From Adiantum capillus-veneris (Eukaryota > Streptophyta > Polypodiopsida > Polypodiales > Pteridaceae): a stretch of 64,000 nucleotides of DNA. Each line of letters begins with the position of its first letter. The stretch's first letter is position 1. The translations under genes were made by a program, and so were the position numbers. Below the pieces are notes generated by a model that did not search any database, was not told the DNA's origin, and saw only the letters and a program-made list of their open reading frames with translations. Below, in pieces: positions 31,587 to 42,100 of the stretch. Location: assembly GCA_014529385.2 (NCBI GenBank), contig CM043969.1:29406946-29470945 (forward strand), written 5' to 3'.

Positions 31587-32946
31587 GATGTAGATTCCGT
31601 CCTTGGAAGCTATTGAGTTGAAGCTCGTTCGTCGAGGTGGAAGAGCATTTGAGATGAATGTCCTTAGCCTTCTTCAGTCATTGCAAAATCAAATAGCATT
31701 GGCACAGTAATTGCATTCTCATAAGTGATTAAAAAGCATATGCAGTTTTAGGTAGACAAATTGATTGGTAAAAGAATTTCAAACAATTTGTCAGCAATGA
31801 ACATTAAATTGCAATGTAATCAAATGCATAAACATATGTAAAGGTAAAAAATTAAACAAGTCTGGGGTCGCTAATTTGACGGTCGAAAGGCACTAGAGAT
31901 CGAATATTAATACCATGGGTAAGCTTCTTAATTTTCTGTGGTCAATTAAGTTGTTTAATCGCGAGAGCCAAGTATTCATATTCGAGGGCTGACTAGAGGC
32001 TATATCTAGAAGACCTTGTAGTTAAGCTACCATAAAAGGAATTTCTCATGAAATCATCGCCCGACTGATTACTTTTTCTTTGACCCCCCAAATTCTTTTC
32101 ACAGTGATTCAATTTTGATGTGTGTACTTATTTTGTATGCCTTGGGTTTTTGGTTTTTCAAGAAAAAGCGCCCATACTGGGAACCTCTAGGGCTCTAGTA
32201 CCATAGGCGATACATGTGAGTGAAGTACCCAATCAAGCTGAGATTTCTCTTCCAGCTTAAGATTTTACAATGTGGCACTTTGATTTTTTGTTTGTTCATT
32301 TTCATCATTTTAATTTTGTAACTTTGGGGGGTCATATAACACTGATACACCTCCCCAGGCTCATCACACTCGTAAACTCCCTTTATAATACTTAAGCTAA
32401 AGGTCAATAGGGTCAAGCCCATTAGAAAGCCCTAGTACATTTCACACAATGCTGCCTAAATCGGATTAAGAACCTAAGTAACCATTGATTATTAGGAAGG
32501 CATTCCCCATGGTATTAAGAGAAGATCTCCAACACCTAACTTAGTCAAACTAGCTTAGTCGGACTGGTTGATTTTTAAACCTAGACAAGTGATTATGACA
32601 AAAAATTACATTGAATTAAATGTTTGTTACTAAGCAAATGTGCTGGATATTATCCTACCAATCACAATCAAAGCAGACAATCATAGATGCAAAAAAGATA
32701 AGGGGCAATGCTAATGGACAAGAAACACCTGTTTGTGTCGATGGTCGCGCTTGATTTGAAGAGTGAGTCGAGATAAAGATTTCATGAAGGTCCAAATCCT
32801 ATTAATAGCAACACGCTCCTGTACACACTAGGAAACAAAAGGAATACCTCCAGGAGGCACATTAGTGGAAAAAGGTACCAACACTTATTGAACACAACAA
32901 AAAACATAAGGAACCCTAATCTAATTATTTGCACTCCCCTAGAGAG
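31587..32946 (-). other. 3' UTR of element C
   Basis: About 1.36 kb without a credible gene. It is conserved with F 7824-9182, so it is a structural part of this family and not unrelated filler. Confidence 0.6.
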
Positions 32947-33369
32947 TCAAGGGAATAGGATATTGTAGAGGTTGGGGGGAAACCCTAAGGCTAAACCCCT
33001 ATCCTCATCGTCGAGATAAACAAAGTCATCATCCATGAGACCATATGTGCCATCCGTGTAGTCCTGTAAATTTTCTTCTTCATCATAGGTGCCCATGTTT
33101 ACTAAGAAGGTCACTAGACGCCTATAGTCATCTTGGTCAAAAGGGTAGGCTTGTGCAATGGGAGAAACGCTCTCTACTAAGTATGGATCAGACGTGGTCA
33201 AGAGACGTATCAGCCATTTTAACTCCTCAAAATTCCTCTCACATGCTAGCGTACCTATCAAATCCCATTCACATGCAAGCACTGGAAAGACCATGTGAAA
33301 TATTTGTGAAAAGTAACGAGGGTACCTCTCACCCAAGGCAGGAGTGGATGACTCTAGCGTACTAGCCAT
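32947..33369 (-). CDS. Accessory ORF of element C, 140 codons, unknown function
   Basis: ATG at 33369 starts MASTLESSTPALGERYPRY; the frame continues with FHMVFPVLACEWDLIGTL, SPIAQAYPFDQDDYRRLV, an acidic stretch (DDDFVYLDDEDRG) and ends YNILFP. I chose this ATG because upstream codons to 33405 have no ATG and the bases before it (GTGTACAGAT) look like a 3' splice acceptor, which would suit expression from a spliced RNA (inference). No signal peptide or transmembrane segment is obvious; the charge is acidic. The homologue in F keeps most of the frame. I recognise no domain. Its position between pol and the 3' LTR is where Athila-type elements carry an env-like ORF, but I see nothing env-like. 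Confidence 0.6.
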   Translation of the reverse strand: MASTLESSTPALGERYPRYFSQIFHMVFPVLACEWDLIGTLACERNFEELKWLIRLLTTSDPYLVESVSPIAQAYPFDQDDYRRLVTFLVNMGTYDEEENLQDYTDGTYGLMDDDFVYLDDEDRGLALGFPPNLYNILFP

Positions 33370-33616
33370 ATCTGTACACGCAAATAGATGATGGTTAGAG
33401 TACAAATATTACAAGGGTCGTGTTCTTGTGCATAATTTGTTTTTATGGTTTTGTGTTATGGCTCTTGCTCTTTTACTTTTTTATCTTGTTTTTGTGAGTA
33501 TAAGGCTTTATATATACATTCCCTAAGATTGGAGATTAAGGGGTTAGGGGGAAAGGTTGAGAGGAAAGTGAGTGAGTGATGATTGTCAGCAAACACTCCC
33601 CCCTTCCTTGGGTAGA

Positions 33617-34873
33617 TCATACTGTTTGAAATGAGTTCATCACCCTTTGAAACCAATTGTTCCACTTGGTAATAGGTGAGGATTTTTGCCAGTAGTTTTC
33701 TATTACCCTAGGTGCCTCGTCAAGTTGCAAGGGTGGTAAGGTACTCTCCCAGGATCGAACTTGAAGTGGTTCATCAGGTGATTCTTGAACAGTGGGAGGT
33801 GTGGATTCTTTTGTAGCTTCATGGAGGTCCACTACTATAGATGGAGGCTGTGTAGAAGATTTTACCTCTATGGATGTATTACATGAGGAGCTAGAAGCTT
33901 CATGCAACTCCCCCCTTCCTGAGCTAGGTGGAATAAATTGGCTTTGCCTTGGAGCCCAAACTAGCTTTGGACTAGGTGTGTAGCATTCTTTGATCTTTCC
34001 CTTCACACGGTCTGCCATTAGCTTTAGCGTTACACTGTTTGACTCATATGGGTTTGTTGTCGATAGGGAAGGACACATTTCACGTTTAGGTACCCAAATT
34101 TGCTCATTTTCATCATAGTAGCCTTGGGCTTCTAATAGTCGTTTTGGAATCCATCGTGATTTGGTCTTGAATCTCCTAGAGCGCGCTCTTGGTTCTCTAG
34201 GGAATTTTTTTCTTGAAATGGATGGGAGGGTTGAGGTAGTTGGAAGTAAGGCCTTGGGGACCCATTGATATGTACTCTTAGGTCGTGCAGGTTGAGTACT
34301 TGCAATATTACTGCTTGCTACAACTACAAGTGTTGAAGTGCTAGGTTCATGGGTAGCCGGCAAAGACGAGTTAACCACCTTGGCTTGTGAATGTTGGCTA
34401 TCCTTCAACTTTGCTAGAGTTTGCAACGTAGGTGACTTTGCTTGAATGATAGGGGTAAGAGTCGGTGGTCGCATCGTGACACTACCAATATCCCAATCAA
34501 TAGTGCATTTGGTTGCCAACATCCACGTGCGTCCTAGGTTTACGTTGCCTTCCATAGCTCCCGCGGGCATGACTAGAAACCTCTGCACTATGCTTCCATT
34601 GTCATAGACAACAGGGGTTCGAAGGACTCCAAGAATAACAGTTTTCTTTTTATTAATGCCCTTGACTTGCATCGTACTCGGGGATAGGGTCGGTTTCCCT
34701 AATTGACACCAAACTCCATAGGATAACAAATTGTGTTTAGCTCCCGTATCTAATAAGACATTGTATAGTACTTTCCCATAGGGGCTATTTAGCTCAATTG
34801 GGTATCGTAGCGGTGGCTCAGATTCTAATGAGTCGTCATCTGTGTCCTCGAAAAATGCTTGCGTGATTCCCAT
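33617..34873 (-). CDS. Second retropepsin-like protein (PR2) of element C with basic WVPK tail
   Basis: 418 codons from ATG 34873. Residues 25-130 form a retropepsin-like domain: YPIELNSPYGKVLYNVLL, DTGAKHNLLSYGVW (catalytic Asp 42, codon 34750-34748), FLVMPAGAMEGNVNLGRTWM (an ILGxxW-type motif) and TKCTIDW. Residues about 175-330 are Ser/Thr/Pro-rich and basic with YQWVPKAL, SRWIPKRL, QIWVPKRE and LVWAPRQ. The end has SWESTLPPLQLDEAPR. The frame is the same as upstream pol: only a TGA at 34909-34907 and eleven codons (QQRLRRQREAN) separate them, and the Arg-rich sequence runs on across the stop. PR2 was therefore probably part of the pol polyprotein. Confidence 0.75.
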   Translation of the reverse strand: MGITQAFFEDTDDDSLESEPPLRYPIELNSPYGKVLYNVLLDTGAKHNLLSYGVWCQLGKPTLSPSTMQVKGINKKKTVILGVLRTPVVYDNGSIVQRFLVMPAGAMEGNVNLGRTWMLATKCTIDWDIGSVTMRPPTLTPIIQAKSPTLQTLAKLKDSQHSQAKVVNSSLPATHEPSTSTLVVVASSNIASTQPARPKSTYQWVPKALLPTTSTLPSISRKKFPREPRARSRRFKTKSRWIPKRLLEAQGYYDENEQIWVPKREMCPSLSTTNPYESNSVTLKLMADRVKGKIKECYTPSPKLVWAPRQSQFIPPSSGRGELHEASSSSCNTSIEVKSSTQPPSIVVDLHEATKESTPPTVQESPDEPLQVRSWESTLPPLQLDEAPRVIENYWQKSSPITKWNNWFQRVMNSFQTV

Positions 34874-34906
34874 ATTAGCCTCTCGTTGGCGTCTAAGACG
34901 TTGTTG

Positions 34907-37900
34907 TCATTCTCGAGTCTCAACTCTTGCTTGGATTTTTCTAAGCTCTGCTTGTTCCTTGGCAGCCTTCTTTTGATGGATGGTTTGCAACTCTTCCTGG
35001 CTTAAAGGATCATAATATCTTTTGAATTTACTCCCATTAAGGAATCCAATGGTTTCAACTCCATCTAGAGTCTCCACACTAATGGTACCTTGCGAGGTAA
35101 TTTCACACACTCGATATGGTCCCTTACCCGCGTATTTCAATTTCTTATTTTCATTACGTACCCCGTACATAAGAACTTTATCACCAACCTTGATATCTTT
35201 ATCCTTTAAATGGCTATCAAACCACTTCTTTCTCCTATCCTTCTCCACTAGAGAATTTCGCACAGCTAATTGCCTCTCTTCATCTAGCCTTTCCAGGATA
35301 TATAATCGCTCAACTAAGGGGTTACCATCCCAACCTTCTTGAGAAGCTACTCGAAGACTAGGAATGACAAACTCCCATGGCATAACTGCTTCTTGGTCAT
35401 ACACCATCTTAAACGGTGTGCAATTAATAGCAAATTTATACGCAGTACGATACGCCCATAAAGCTGATGTAAGCTTTAGGTCCCAATCAGTGCGATGAGC
35501 CTCAACTGTCTTTGTCAAAATGGAGATGAGAGTTTTGTTGGTACTCTCAGCTTGGCCATTTGCTTGGGGAGAATAGGGTGTAGACTTGTGGTGAGATATC
35601 ATGAAGTTTGATGTGAGTTCTTTTATTACTTCATTTATAAAATGAGTTCCATTGTCACTCACAAGTTCAAAGGGGCATCCAAAATGTGTGATAATGTTCT
35701 CAAAGAGGAACTTAGCTGTTGTTTTTGCATCCGCCTTTCGTGTTGCTTTTGCTTCAGCCCATTTGGTTACATAGTCGGTAGCCACAATGATATATCGTGA
35801 TTGCGTGTTACGTGCAGCCGGACTAATCGGTCCTACAAAGTCTAAGCCCCACTTTTCAAATGGTTGGGTTACCTTGATGGGATGTAGAGGCATCCTATCC
35901 CCTCTTTGTGGCTTCTTGAAGCGTTGGCATTCATCACATCCCTTTGCAAAAAGTGATGCATCCTTAAACAGAGTGGGCCACCAATAGCCTGACTGAAAGA
36001 TCGTTCGGGTAGTCAAGTTTCCTGAAAAGTGACCACCAGCTACGCCCATGTGTGCCTCTTGTAGAATATATAAATACTCATCCTCACGGGCACAACGTCT
36101 AAGAACATCATCTTTTCCTCTCTTATAGAGAGTTCCCGCCAGTAAGCAATAGGGTTCGCATTCCTTGATTAATTTTCGAGCTATATCTTTTTGCAGCTCT
36201 TTGGGTGGAAAACCATTAACTAAGAAGTTAACAATCTTTTCACTCCATTCAGGCATTGTCTCAACAATGAACAAAGGAGTATCAGACAATTCATCATCAA
36301 CCCCCATAGGAGCTTCGCCATTAGGGATACGAGATAAATGATTCGCCATGACATGTTTCCTCCCAGGCCTCACAACAACGGTGAAGTCAAACTCAAGAAG
36401 AATTAACAACCATCGTGTAATTCGACCTGTGGAACATGGCTTGTTTACCAAATATAGCAATGCTTGATGATCAACATAAAACACAAACTTGGTAGCAAGA
36501 AGGTAATAGCGAAATTTCTTTACTACGTAAATCATAGCTAGACCTTCGCGCTCTGTAGTAGTGTAGTTCATCTCGGCATCATTTAATTGGCGACTTGCAA
36601 AGCTAATAGGGTAGTCCAATTTATGTTCTCCTTGTTGAGTTAGAACACACCCAATAGCAAAATTTGATGCATCAATATGCACATGAAAAGGTACATTCCA
36701 ATCAGGTGTTTGCAGGATTGGAGCACTTGTTAGGGCCTTCTTTAATAACTCATAAGATTGATGACATTCTTCCGTCCAGTGAAACTCGATAAGAAGCTTG
36801 TACAATGGACGCGCTATCTCGGCAAAGTTTAAAATAAACCTTCGATAATAACCAACATGGCTCATAAATCTTTGAACTCCTTTATAGTTCGTAGGTGGTG
36901 GCAAATCGGCAATGGCTTTAATCTTACTCTCATCTGTGGATATCCCGTTCTTGGACACTATATGCCCTAGAATGACTCCATGCTTAACCAAAAAGTGGCA
37001 TTTGAAAGGGTTCAATGAGATGCGATAAAATCTGCACCTTTCAAATATTTTTCGTAGATATAACAAATGCTTCTCCCAAGAAGAATAAACACAAAGGTCG
37101 TCTAGGAAAGCTTCAGAAAACTCCCTTAGAAATTCTTTAAACGCAGTGTTTATTAATCGTTGGAATGTAGCAGGGGCATTTGTTAAGCCAAAAGCCATAA
37201 CACGAAATGCAAACACTCCAAACTCTGTGATAAAAACAGTTTTAGCTTGGTCCTCTAATGCAATTGTGATTTGATTGTAACCAGAGTACCCATCTAAAAA
37301 GCTATAAGCTTCCTTGCCCGCAACTCTTTCAAGCACATGTTCTGAATATGGCAAGGGATAATGATCTCTCCTAGTAGCTGCATTAACTTTCTTGAGGTCC
37401 ACGCACACTCTTAGTTTCCCATTCTTTTTTGGCACAATGACTATTGGAGAAACCCATTCTGAGTGCTCAATAGGGTATATGAATCCACATTGGATAAGTT
37501 TTTCAATCTCCTCTTGTACAATTTTGGCGTACTTAGGATTCATTGGATATGGTCGTTGCTGGACGGGTTTAGCAGTGTTGATCATGGGAATTGTATGTTG
37601 CCCCACAGAAGGTGGAACGCCCTTCATATCATGATATGTCCAAGCAAAGATATCCTTGTATTTCTTGAGGAGCTCCTTAAGTACAACCTCTTCAGTTTCG
37701 GTAAGGTCTTGAGCAATAAAGACTGGTTTAGACTCCTCACCTGGTTCTGCTAATTCTATCTCTTTAACTACCGCTGGACCATCATAGACTCCACTGCTTC
37801 CATTGGTAGGTATTCGTTGGGCTTTGGCATACACAACCTTTCGCTCCCCCGTGGTATAAGATTTAAAATGTTCAGGAGCCGTATGTAAGTCAGCAGGCTC

Positions 37901-39007
37901 TTGTCCTGACGGAGACCTTTCTTTTAGTTCTGCCTCCTTTTGTTGTTGTGCTAACTCTCGGTTTTGACGTCTTCTTATAGTTCGACTCAATTTCGGCTTT
38001 GTAACCTCCAATTGAGCGAGGTCAATGGGTCGCGGGCTACACCACATGACACTCTGGAGATGTTCACCCCAATTGTCTACTAGCTTTCGATGAGCATCAC
38101 ATGCCCCTAGATAGCTAAGCCATTCTGCAGTAGATCTTTCCTTGTTTATCCTAGCTCTCACATTTGCTCGATATCGTCGTCTCTTATATGACCTTTGTTT
38201 CTTGTTAAGGTTTTGATTTTGGTAAATGTTTGAACTCGACTCGCCTGATAGGTCTTCGCTTGTATCTTCCTCACTCTCATATAAATTACCATAGATGGTC
38301 GTACTAGGCCTTGCGTGTTCAGTTTCTATACTTGGTTCACTCGATGTTTCCTCAGGTTCTGAATCCATTTCTCCCTGAGATTCCGTTTCTGATGTGTATT
38401 GGCCTGAAGCCTTTGAGGAATCATCGGTTTCACTCTCAGGTAGGTGTGCCTCTTTCTTATCATCGGATGTTACATGCGCTACACCTAACATGTTTACTGG
38501 TGCAATGTGTGGTATCTCTTCCCCATCTGGTGTTACCCAGGTTGTTCCTCTAGCTCCCCATGTATCTATAGTTGCCGCTAGGTGCACCCAATCGACATTG
38601 TCTGACTCAGCCATTCCGGGTAGGATATCCATATAAGGAGAGTTCTCCCCAATATCCATGTCTTCGTTACATGTGTAACAATACTGTAATGGAGCTGAGT
38701 GAATTTTTGTGTCTAATCGATTATCAATGATGAATTTATTTCCTATAGGATGCGTTCGACCACTTAAAAGATCAACTCGAATGACAGAGTCTTGGAATTG
38801 TAAGTAGACGTGGTTTTTGGACCAGTCATGCACCATTTTTGCTTCCCTTATGAATGGACGCCCTAAGATCATCTCAAATGACATAGGATGCTTGGAAAAA
38901 TCCATAACAATGAAAGTCTGCCTTACCTTGTGTCCCAAGACCTTGATTCTGAGATCCTTTAGCATTCCAATAGGTGTAACAATAGATCCATTAGCCATTT
39001 TTACCAC
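34907..39007 (-). CDS. Pol of element C: PR1 C-terminal half, RT, RNase H, integrase
   Basis: A 1,366-codon open frame. It starts inside PR1 (MANGSIVTPIG, MILGRPFIREAK); 39007 is only the first codon after a TGA. An acidic spacer follows, and then RT: DLKKVNAATRRDHYPLP, SFLDGYSGYNQ, AFGLTNAPATFQRL and AFLDDLCVYSS (DD 37102-37097, residues 636-637). RNase H has HVHIDASNFAIG, TTTEREGLAM, VDHQALLYLV and HVMANHLSRI. Integrase: HMGVAGGHF and CDECQRFK (H2C2); WGLDFVGPI, VSDNGTHF, QANGQAESTNK, a complete D,D35E. The GPYRV module ends it with no chromodomain. Unlike D, the H2C2 module is single. All catalytic motifs are present. Confidence 0.92.
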   Translation of the reverse strand: MVKMANGSIVTPIGMLKDLRIKVLGHKVRQTFIVMDFSKHPMSFEMILGRPFIREAKMVHDWSKNHVYLQFQDSVIRVDLLSGRTHPIGNKFIIDNRLDTKIHSAPLQYCYTCNEDMDIGENSPYMDILPGMAESDNVDWVHLAATIDTWGARGTTWVTPDGEEIPHIAPVNMLGVAHVTSDDKKEAHLPESETDDSSKASGQYTSETESQGEMDSEPEETSSEPSIETEHARPSTTIYGNLYESEEDTSEDLSGESSSNIYQNQNLNKKQRSYKRRRYRANVRARINKERSTAEWLSYLGACDAHRKLVDNWGEHLQSVMWCSPRPIDLAQLEVTKPKLSRTIRRRQNRELAQQQKEAELKERSPSGQEPADLHTAPEHFKSYTTGERKVVYAKAQRIPTNGSSGVYDGPAVVKEIELAEPGEESKPVFIAQDLTETEEVVLKELLKKYKDIFAWTYHDMKGVPPSVGQHTIPMINTAKPVQQRPYPMNPKYAKIVQEEIEKLIQCGFIYPIEHSEWVSPIVIVPKKNGKLRVCVDLKKVNAATRRDHYPLPYSEHVLERVAGKEAYSFLDGYSGYNQITIALEDQAKTVFITEFGVFAFRVMAFGLTNAPATFQRLINTAFKEFLREFSEAFLDDLCVYSSWEKHLLYLRKIFERCRFYRISLNPFKCHFLVKHGVILGHIVSKNGISTDESKIKAIADLPPPTNYKGVQRFMSHVGYYRRFILNFAEIARPLYKLLIEFHWTEECHQSYELLKKALTSAPILQTPDWNVPFHVHIDASNFAIGCVLTQQGEHKLDYPISFASRQLNDAEMNYTTTEREGLAMIYVVKKFRYYLLATKFVFYVDHQALLYLVNKPCSTGRITRWLLILLEFDFTVVVRPGRKHVMANHLSRIPNGEAPMGVDDELSDTPLFIVETMPEWSEKIVNFLVNGFPPKELQKDIARKLIKECEPYCLLAGTLYKRGKDDVLRRCAREDEYLYILQEAHMGVAGGHFSGNLTTRTIFQSGYWWPTLFKDASLFAKGCDECQRFKKPQRGDRMPLHPIKVTQPFEKWGLDFVGPISPAARNTQSRYIIVATDYVTKWAEAKATRKADAKTTAKFLFENIITHFGCPFELVSDNGTHFINEVIKELTSNFMISHHKSTPYSPQANGQAESTNKTLISILTKTVEAHRTDWDLKLTSALWAYRTAYKFAINCTPFKMVYDQEAVMPWEFVIPSLRVASQEGWDGNPLVERLYILERLDEERQLAVRNSLVEKDRRKKWFDSHLKDKDIKVGDKVLMYGVRNENKKLKYAGKGPYRVCEITSQGTISVETLDGVETIGFLNGSKFKRYYDPLSQEELQTIHQKKAAKEQAELRKIQARVETRE

Positions 39008-39165
39008 TACGCTTGTGGCTTCAAGGTGAGGTCACCCCATAGACTCCCAACAACTCTTTGTCACCATGCTGATTCCCGCACCACCGCAAGGACCCCCTTT
39101 ACAGTTAATCCTTTAGTAGTGATTGGTAGAGTAGCATTAGATTCATCACCTTCAAAGTATTGCCC
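39008..39165 (-). pseudogene. PR1 N-terminal half of element C, frameshifted at the active site
   Basis: The gag frame runs into PR1 as VNKLGQYFEGDESNATLPI, TVKGVLA, matching NKVGEYYEGEEGNTTLPV and MAILD of D. At about 39085-39090 the frame is lost exactly where the catalytic Asp should be. One base off, the sequence reads GGAGISMVTKSCWESMG, then a TGA, then joins the pol frame at VVVKMANG. At least one indel and one stop separate gag from pol here. The normal protease of this copy is therefore inactive as read. Confidence 0.65.
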
Positions 39166-42100
39166 CAACTTGTTAACGGGTACTTCAATTACAGATTCAT
39201 GTCCCGCTAGGTCAGATGGTGGTGCTAAATGTTCCTCATCATTCATTACCGAGTCAGGTTTGTTCATATGTGCAAACTGTGGTAATGCGGCCTGTAATTC
39301 TCCATTGAGGAAGGCTCGAAGAGCTGAGACTAGCTCGGGGTCTTTATATAGTTTGGACATGATGGTGGTTCTAACTTCTGAAGACATGAAATCCATCAAT
39401 TTGGCAACATTTAATGGCATCTTGTGGGACGTAGGACCCTGACAAGAGAATGGTGAAGATGGAATCTCCACTTCCTCAAGGGGGTCGGGCATTCCCTCAC
39501 CAAACATTCTCTCTAGTAGGAAAGGTGTGTGTCCACTTTCAGATGTCCTACCCTCACTCTCTTCTTGAATGATACTGGGTATAGCTAACGGCCTGTAGTT
39601 CTTGTGAGGTTGAGCTTGTGTGGGAAACACTGTGTCCGACATTTGGATATGTTTGGGTTCAGGTTCTAATGTTCGTTGAGTTTCTTCCACCAAACCCCTC
39701 AGCTGTTGGACTCGTTCAATTTCCACTGTTGGGTTTGGATAGGTTCCAATCTTTCTCTTGCAATCCTCATTTTTTGTCTCTCGTGGCTTATCTTGGGGGT
39801 TCGCAACCGGGTGGTTTAACTTTGAATACTCTTTTGGTGTTCGTCGTAATTCCCTCTCGTGATCCTCCTCACTGGCTTTTTCCTTTGTAGTAACAGTTTT
39901 GGTCTCCGTAGTCTCTATCGAATCTGAGTCATCCTCAGGGTCATTCATATACACGGGATCCTCTCCTGTCCCTATGTTAGTCTTTGAACTAGGTTTTGAG
40001 CTAGAAGCATTAAGGGATTTCTTTCTTCGTGTTTTCTTCTTTCTCGCTCGGCCAATGGATGCAGCATCTCTCTCTTCGAGGATGTAATTTTGCTTTTGGA
40101 GCATCGATCGTGTGAGTGCATTCACTGGTGCTATGTTTATAGTTGGTGGTGTCCCATCAACAATCTCTATTAAGTTCAATGGTGTGATTTTCGGTGCGTT
40201 TGGATTGTTAGAACACTGTGCGATCAAATGATCTATGCCACAACGATTACAAGTGAGTATTGGCATTGCCAATGCACTCCCTTGACTTGTTTGCATTAGT
40301 GCAACATTCTTTTGCATTCTAATGGGGCACTCAACTACTCGATGTGGTCCACCACATTCGTAGCACTGAAGAGGTGGTCTCCTAGCAAAACTATTAATGT
40401 TTTGGCCTCTTGCTGCTAGCGCAGTAGCTTGATATACCGGTTTGATTTGTCCCCAATGGTCTTCCATATAGTACATGGAACACTCCTCAAGCATGTCGAC
40501 TCCATAGGTGATACTAGAGTCTATGTCCTCTTCGCAATCTACATAAGTACTAGATGACTCGCAACCTATTTGGTTCATAGGTGTAACTCTTGGATGAGGG
40601 GGTTGCAGTCCTAGCACTGGAGGTGGCAACGGTGTGGTTTGGACCACATTTTGGGTTCTAGGGACCATGTGCTATAATGGCAATTGTTGCTCCATGGGTG
40701 GGGTAGGCATCAATGCAGGAACTCGAGGTGAGTCTGCCCAAGCTATAGGCGGTCTATTTTCCATGATGCGTTTAAGCATTAGGCAATCCTTCGCTTGATG
40801 GCCATACCTACCACACGCGTTACAAGTCCCGTTAAACTTTACTCTGAAAGTAGGGCATTCACTCGTAGTATGTGGGCCCAAGCAAATTGAGCACCATTGT
40901 TGCTCCCTTCTTGGATACATATGAGTGTTTTGTGGAGCACGATTACCCCTAAGGCTTTCTTGGATGGCCTTGGTGAGATCTACCAAAGTCATCTCAGATA
41001 TCGTTTGCTCTTTCACGATTGGCTTTATCTTCATTGGCTCATGCCCTGACGCTTGCGAGCTACTAGACTTCGGCTCGGCGGACACTCTTTCTCCTGCAAT
41101 CATTAAATTATCCTCCAATTGGATTGCATTCATGGTGACTGCTTCCCAAGTAGTGATACCTCTAATGACTAGGCCATTATAGATACTTTCATGTCGTAGT
41201 CCCCTAATGAATCTATCGAGCAATTGGTTGTTGTTGAATCGCTCGTTTGGATTGCATCGAGAATTCAAATTCTTTAGGCGACTAATGAAGTCTCTCACGG
41301 ATTCACCTTCTTCTCGTTGGGCTTTCTGGAGCTAAGAGGCTACACCCCAAAGTACTCCCTCTCGTATGTATTCTTTTAAGAATAGTCTCCTAAGAGTAGA
41401 GTAGATCGTTTTCTCTTCTACTCTTAAGGTTCTATACCAATCTCCAGCCTTTCCGCTTAGGGTCAAACTCAAAGCCTTACACTTATGTAGCTCATTGTGC
41501 TCTTCCAAGGAATCGCACACATGTTCAAAGACTTCCATATGCTTTCTAGCATCTCCGTCTCCACTGAATTTCTGTGTGAGCTTAGCTACTTGAACTGCCT
41601 TGCTCCTAGGCTCTCTATCAGGTGCACTACGGATGTTTTCCGCAATAGAGCGACCGATAGTTTGAGCAAATGCTGCCAAATCTCCTATTTGAGCAGGTAT
41701 AATGGGTGTATGTGCTCCTGGAATCACATGTGAGATGGGAGTTGGCCTTGGGCTTGGCATACGCGTGGCTCTTGGGTCCCATATTTCGTATGGTGGTGTA
41801 CCAGACGGTGGTCCAAAGTTTACAGGCGTGGCCCTAGGCATAGGGGGTGCCTGATATGGCATGTTATTATTAAATGGCATGGCTCCACTTGTATAAGAGC
41901 TTGGATAATGCCATTGTGGATTGTAAGCTCTTGGAATAATCGGAGGTGTAGGAGCTACATGAGGCTGAGGTACGACAGGTGCACACGATGGATACATACA
42001 TGTAAGTATAGTTGGGGGCACTGTGCTACTAGGCATCGGCGCAGTGTTAACAAATGAACTCCATGGTGTACTTCTTGTCACGCTCACCACTGGGATATGC

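Noticed and set aside
36000-39029. Plus-strand frames of 60-100 codons opposite element C pol
   Set aside because: Antisense shadows of the intact pol frame on the minus strand.
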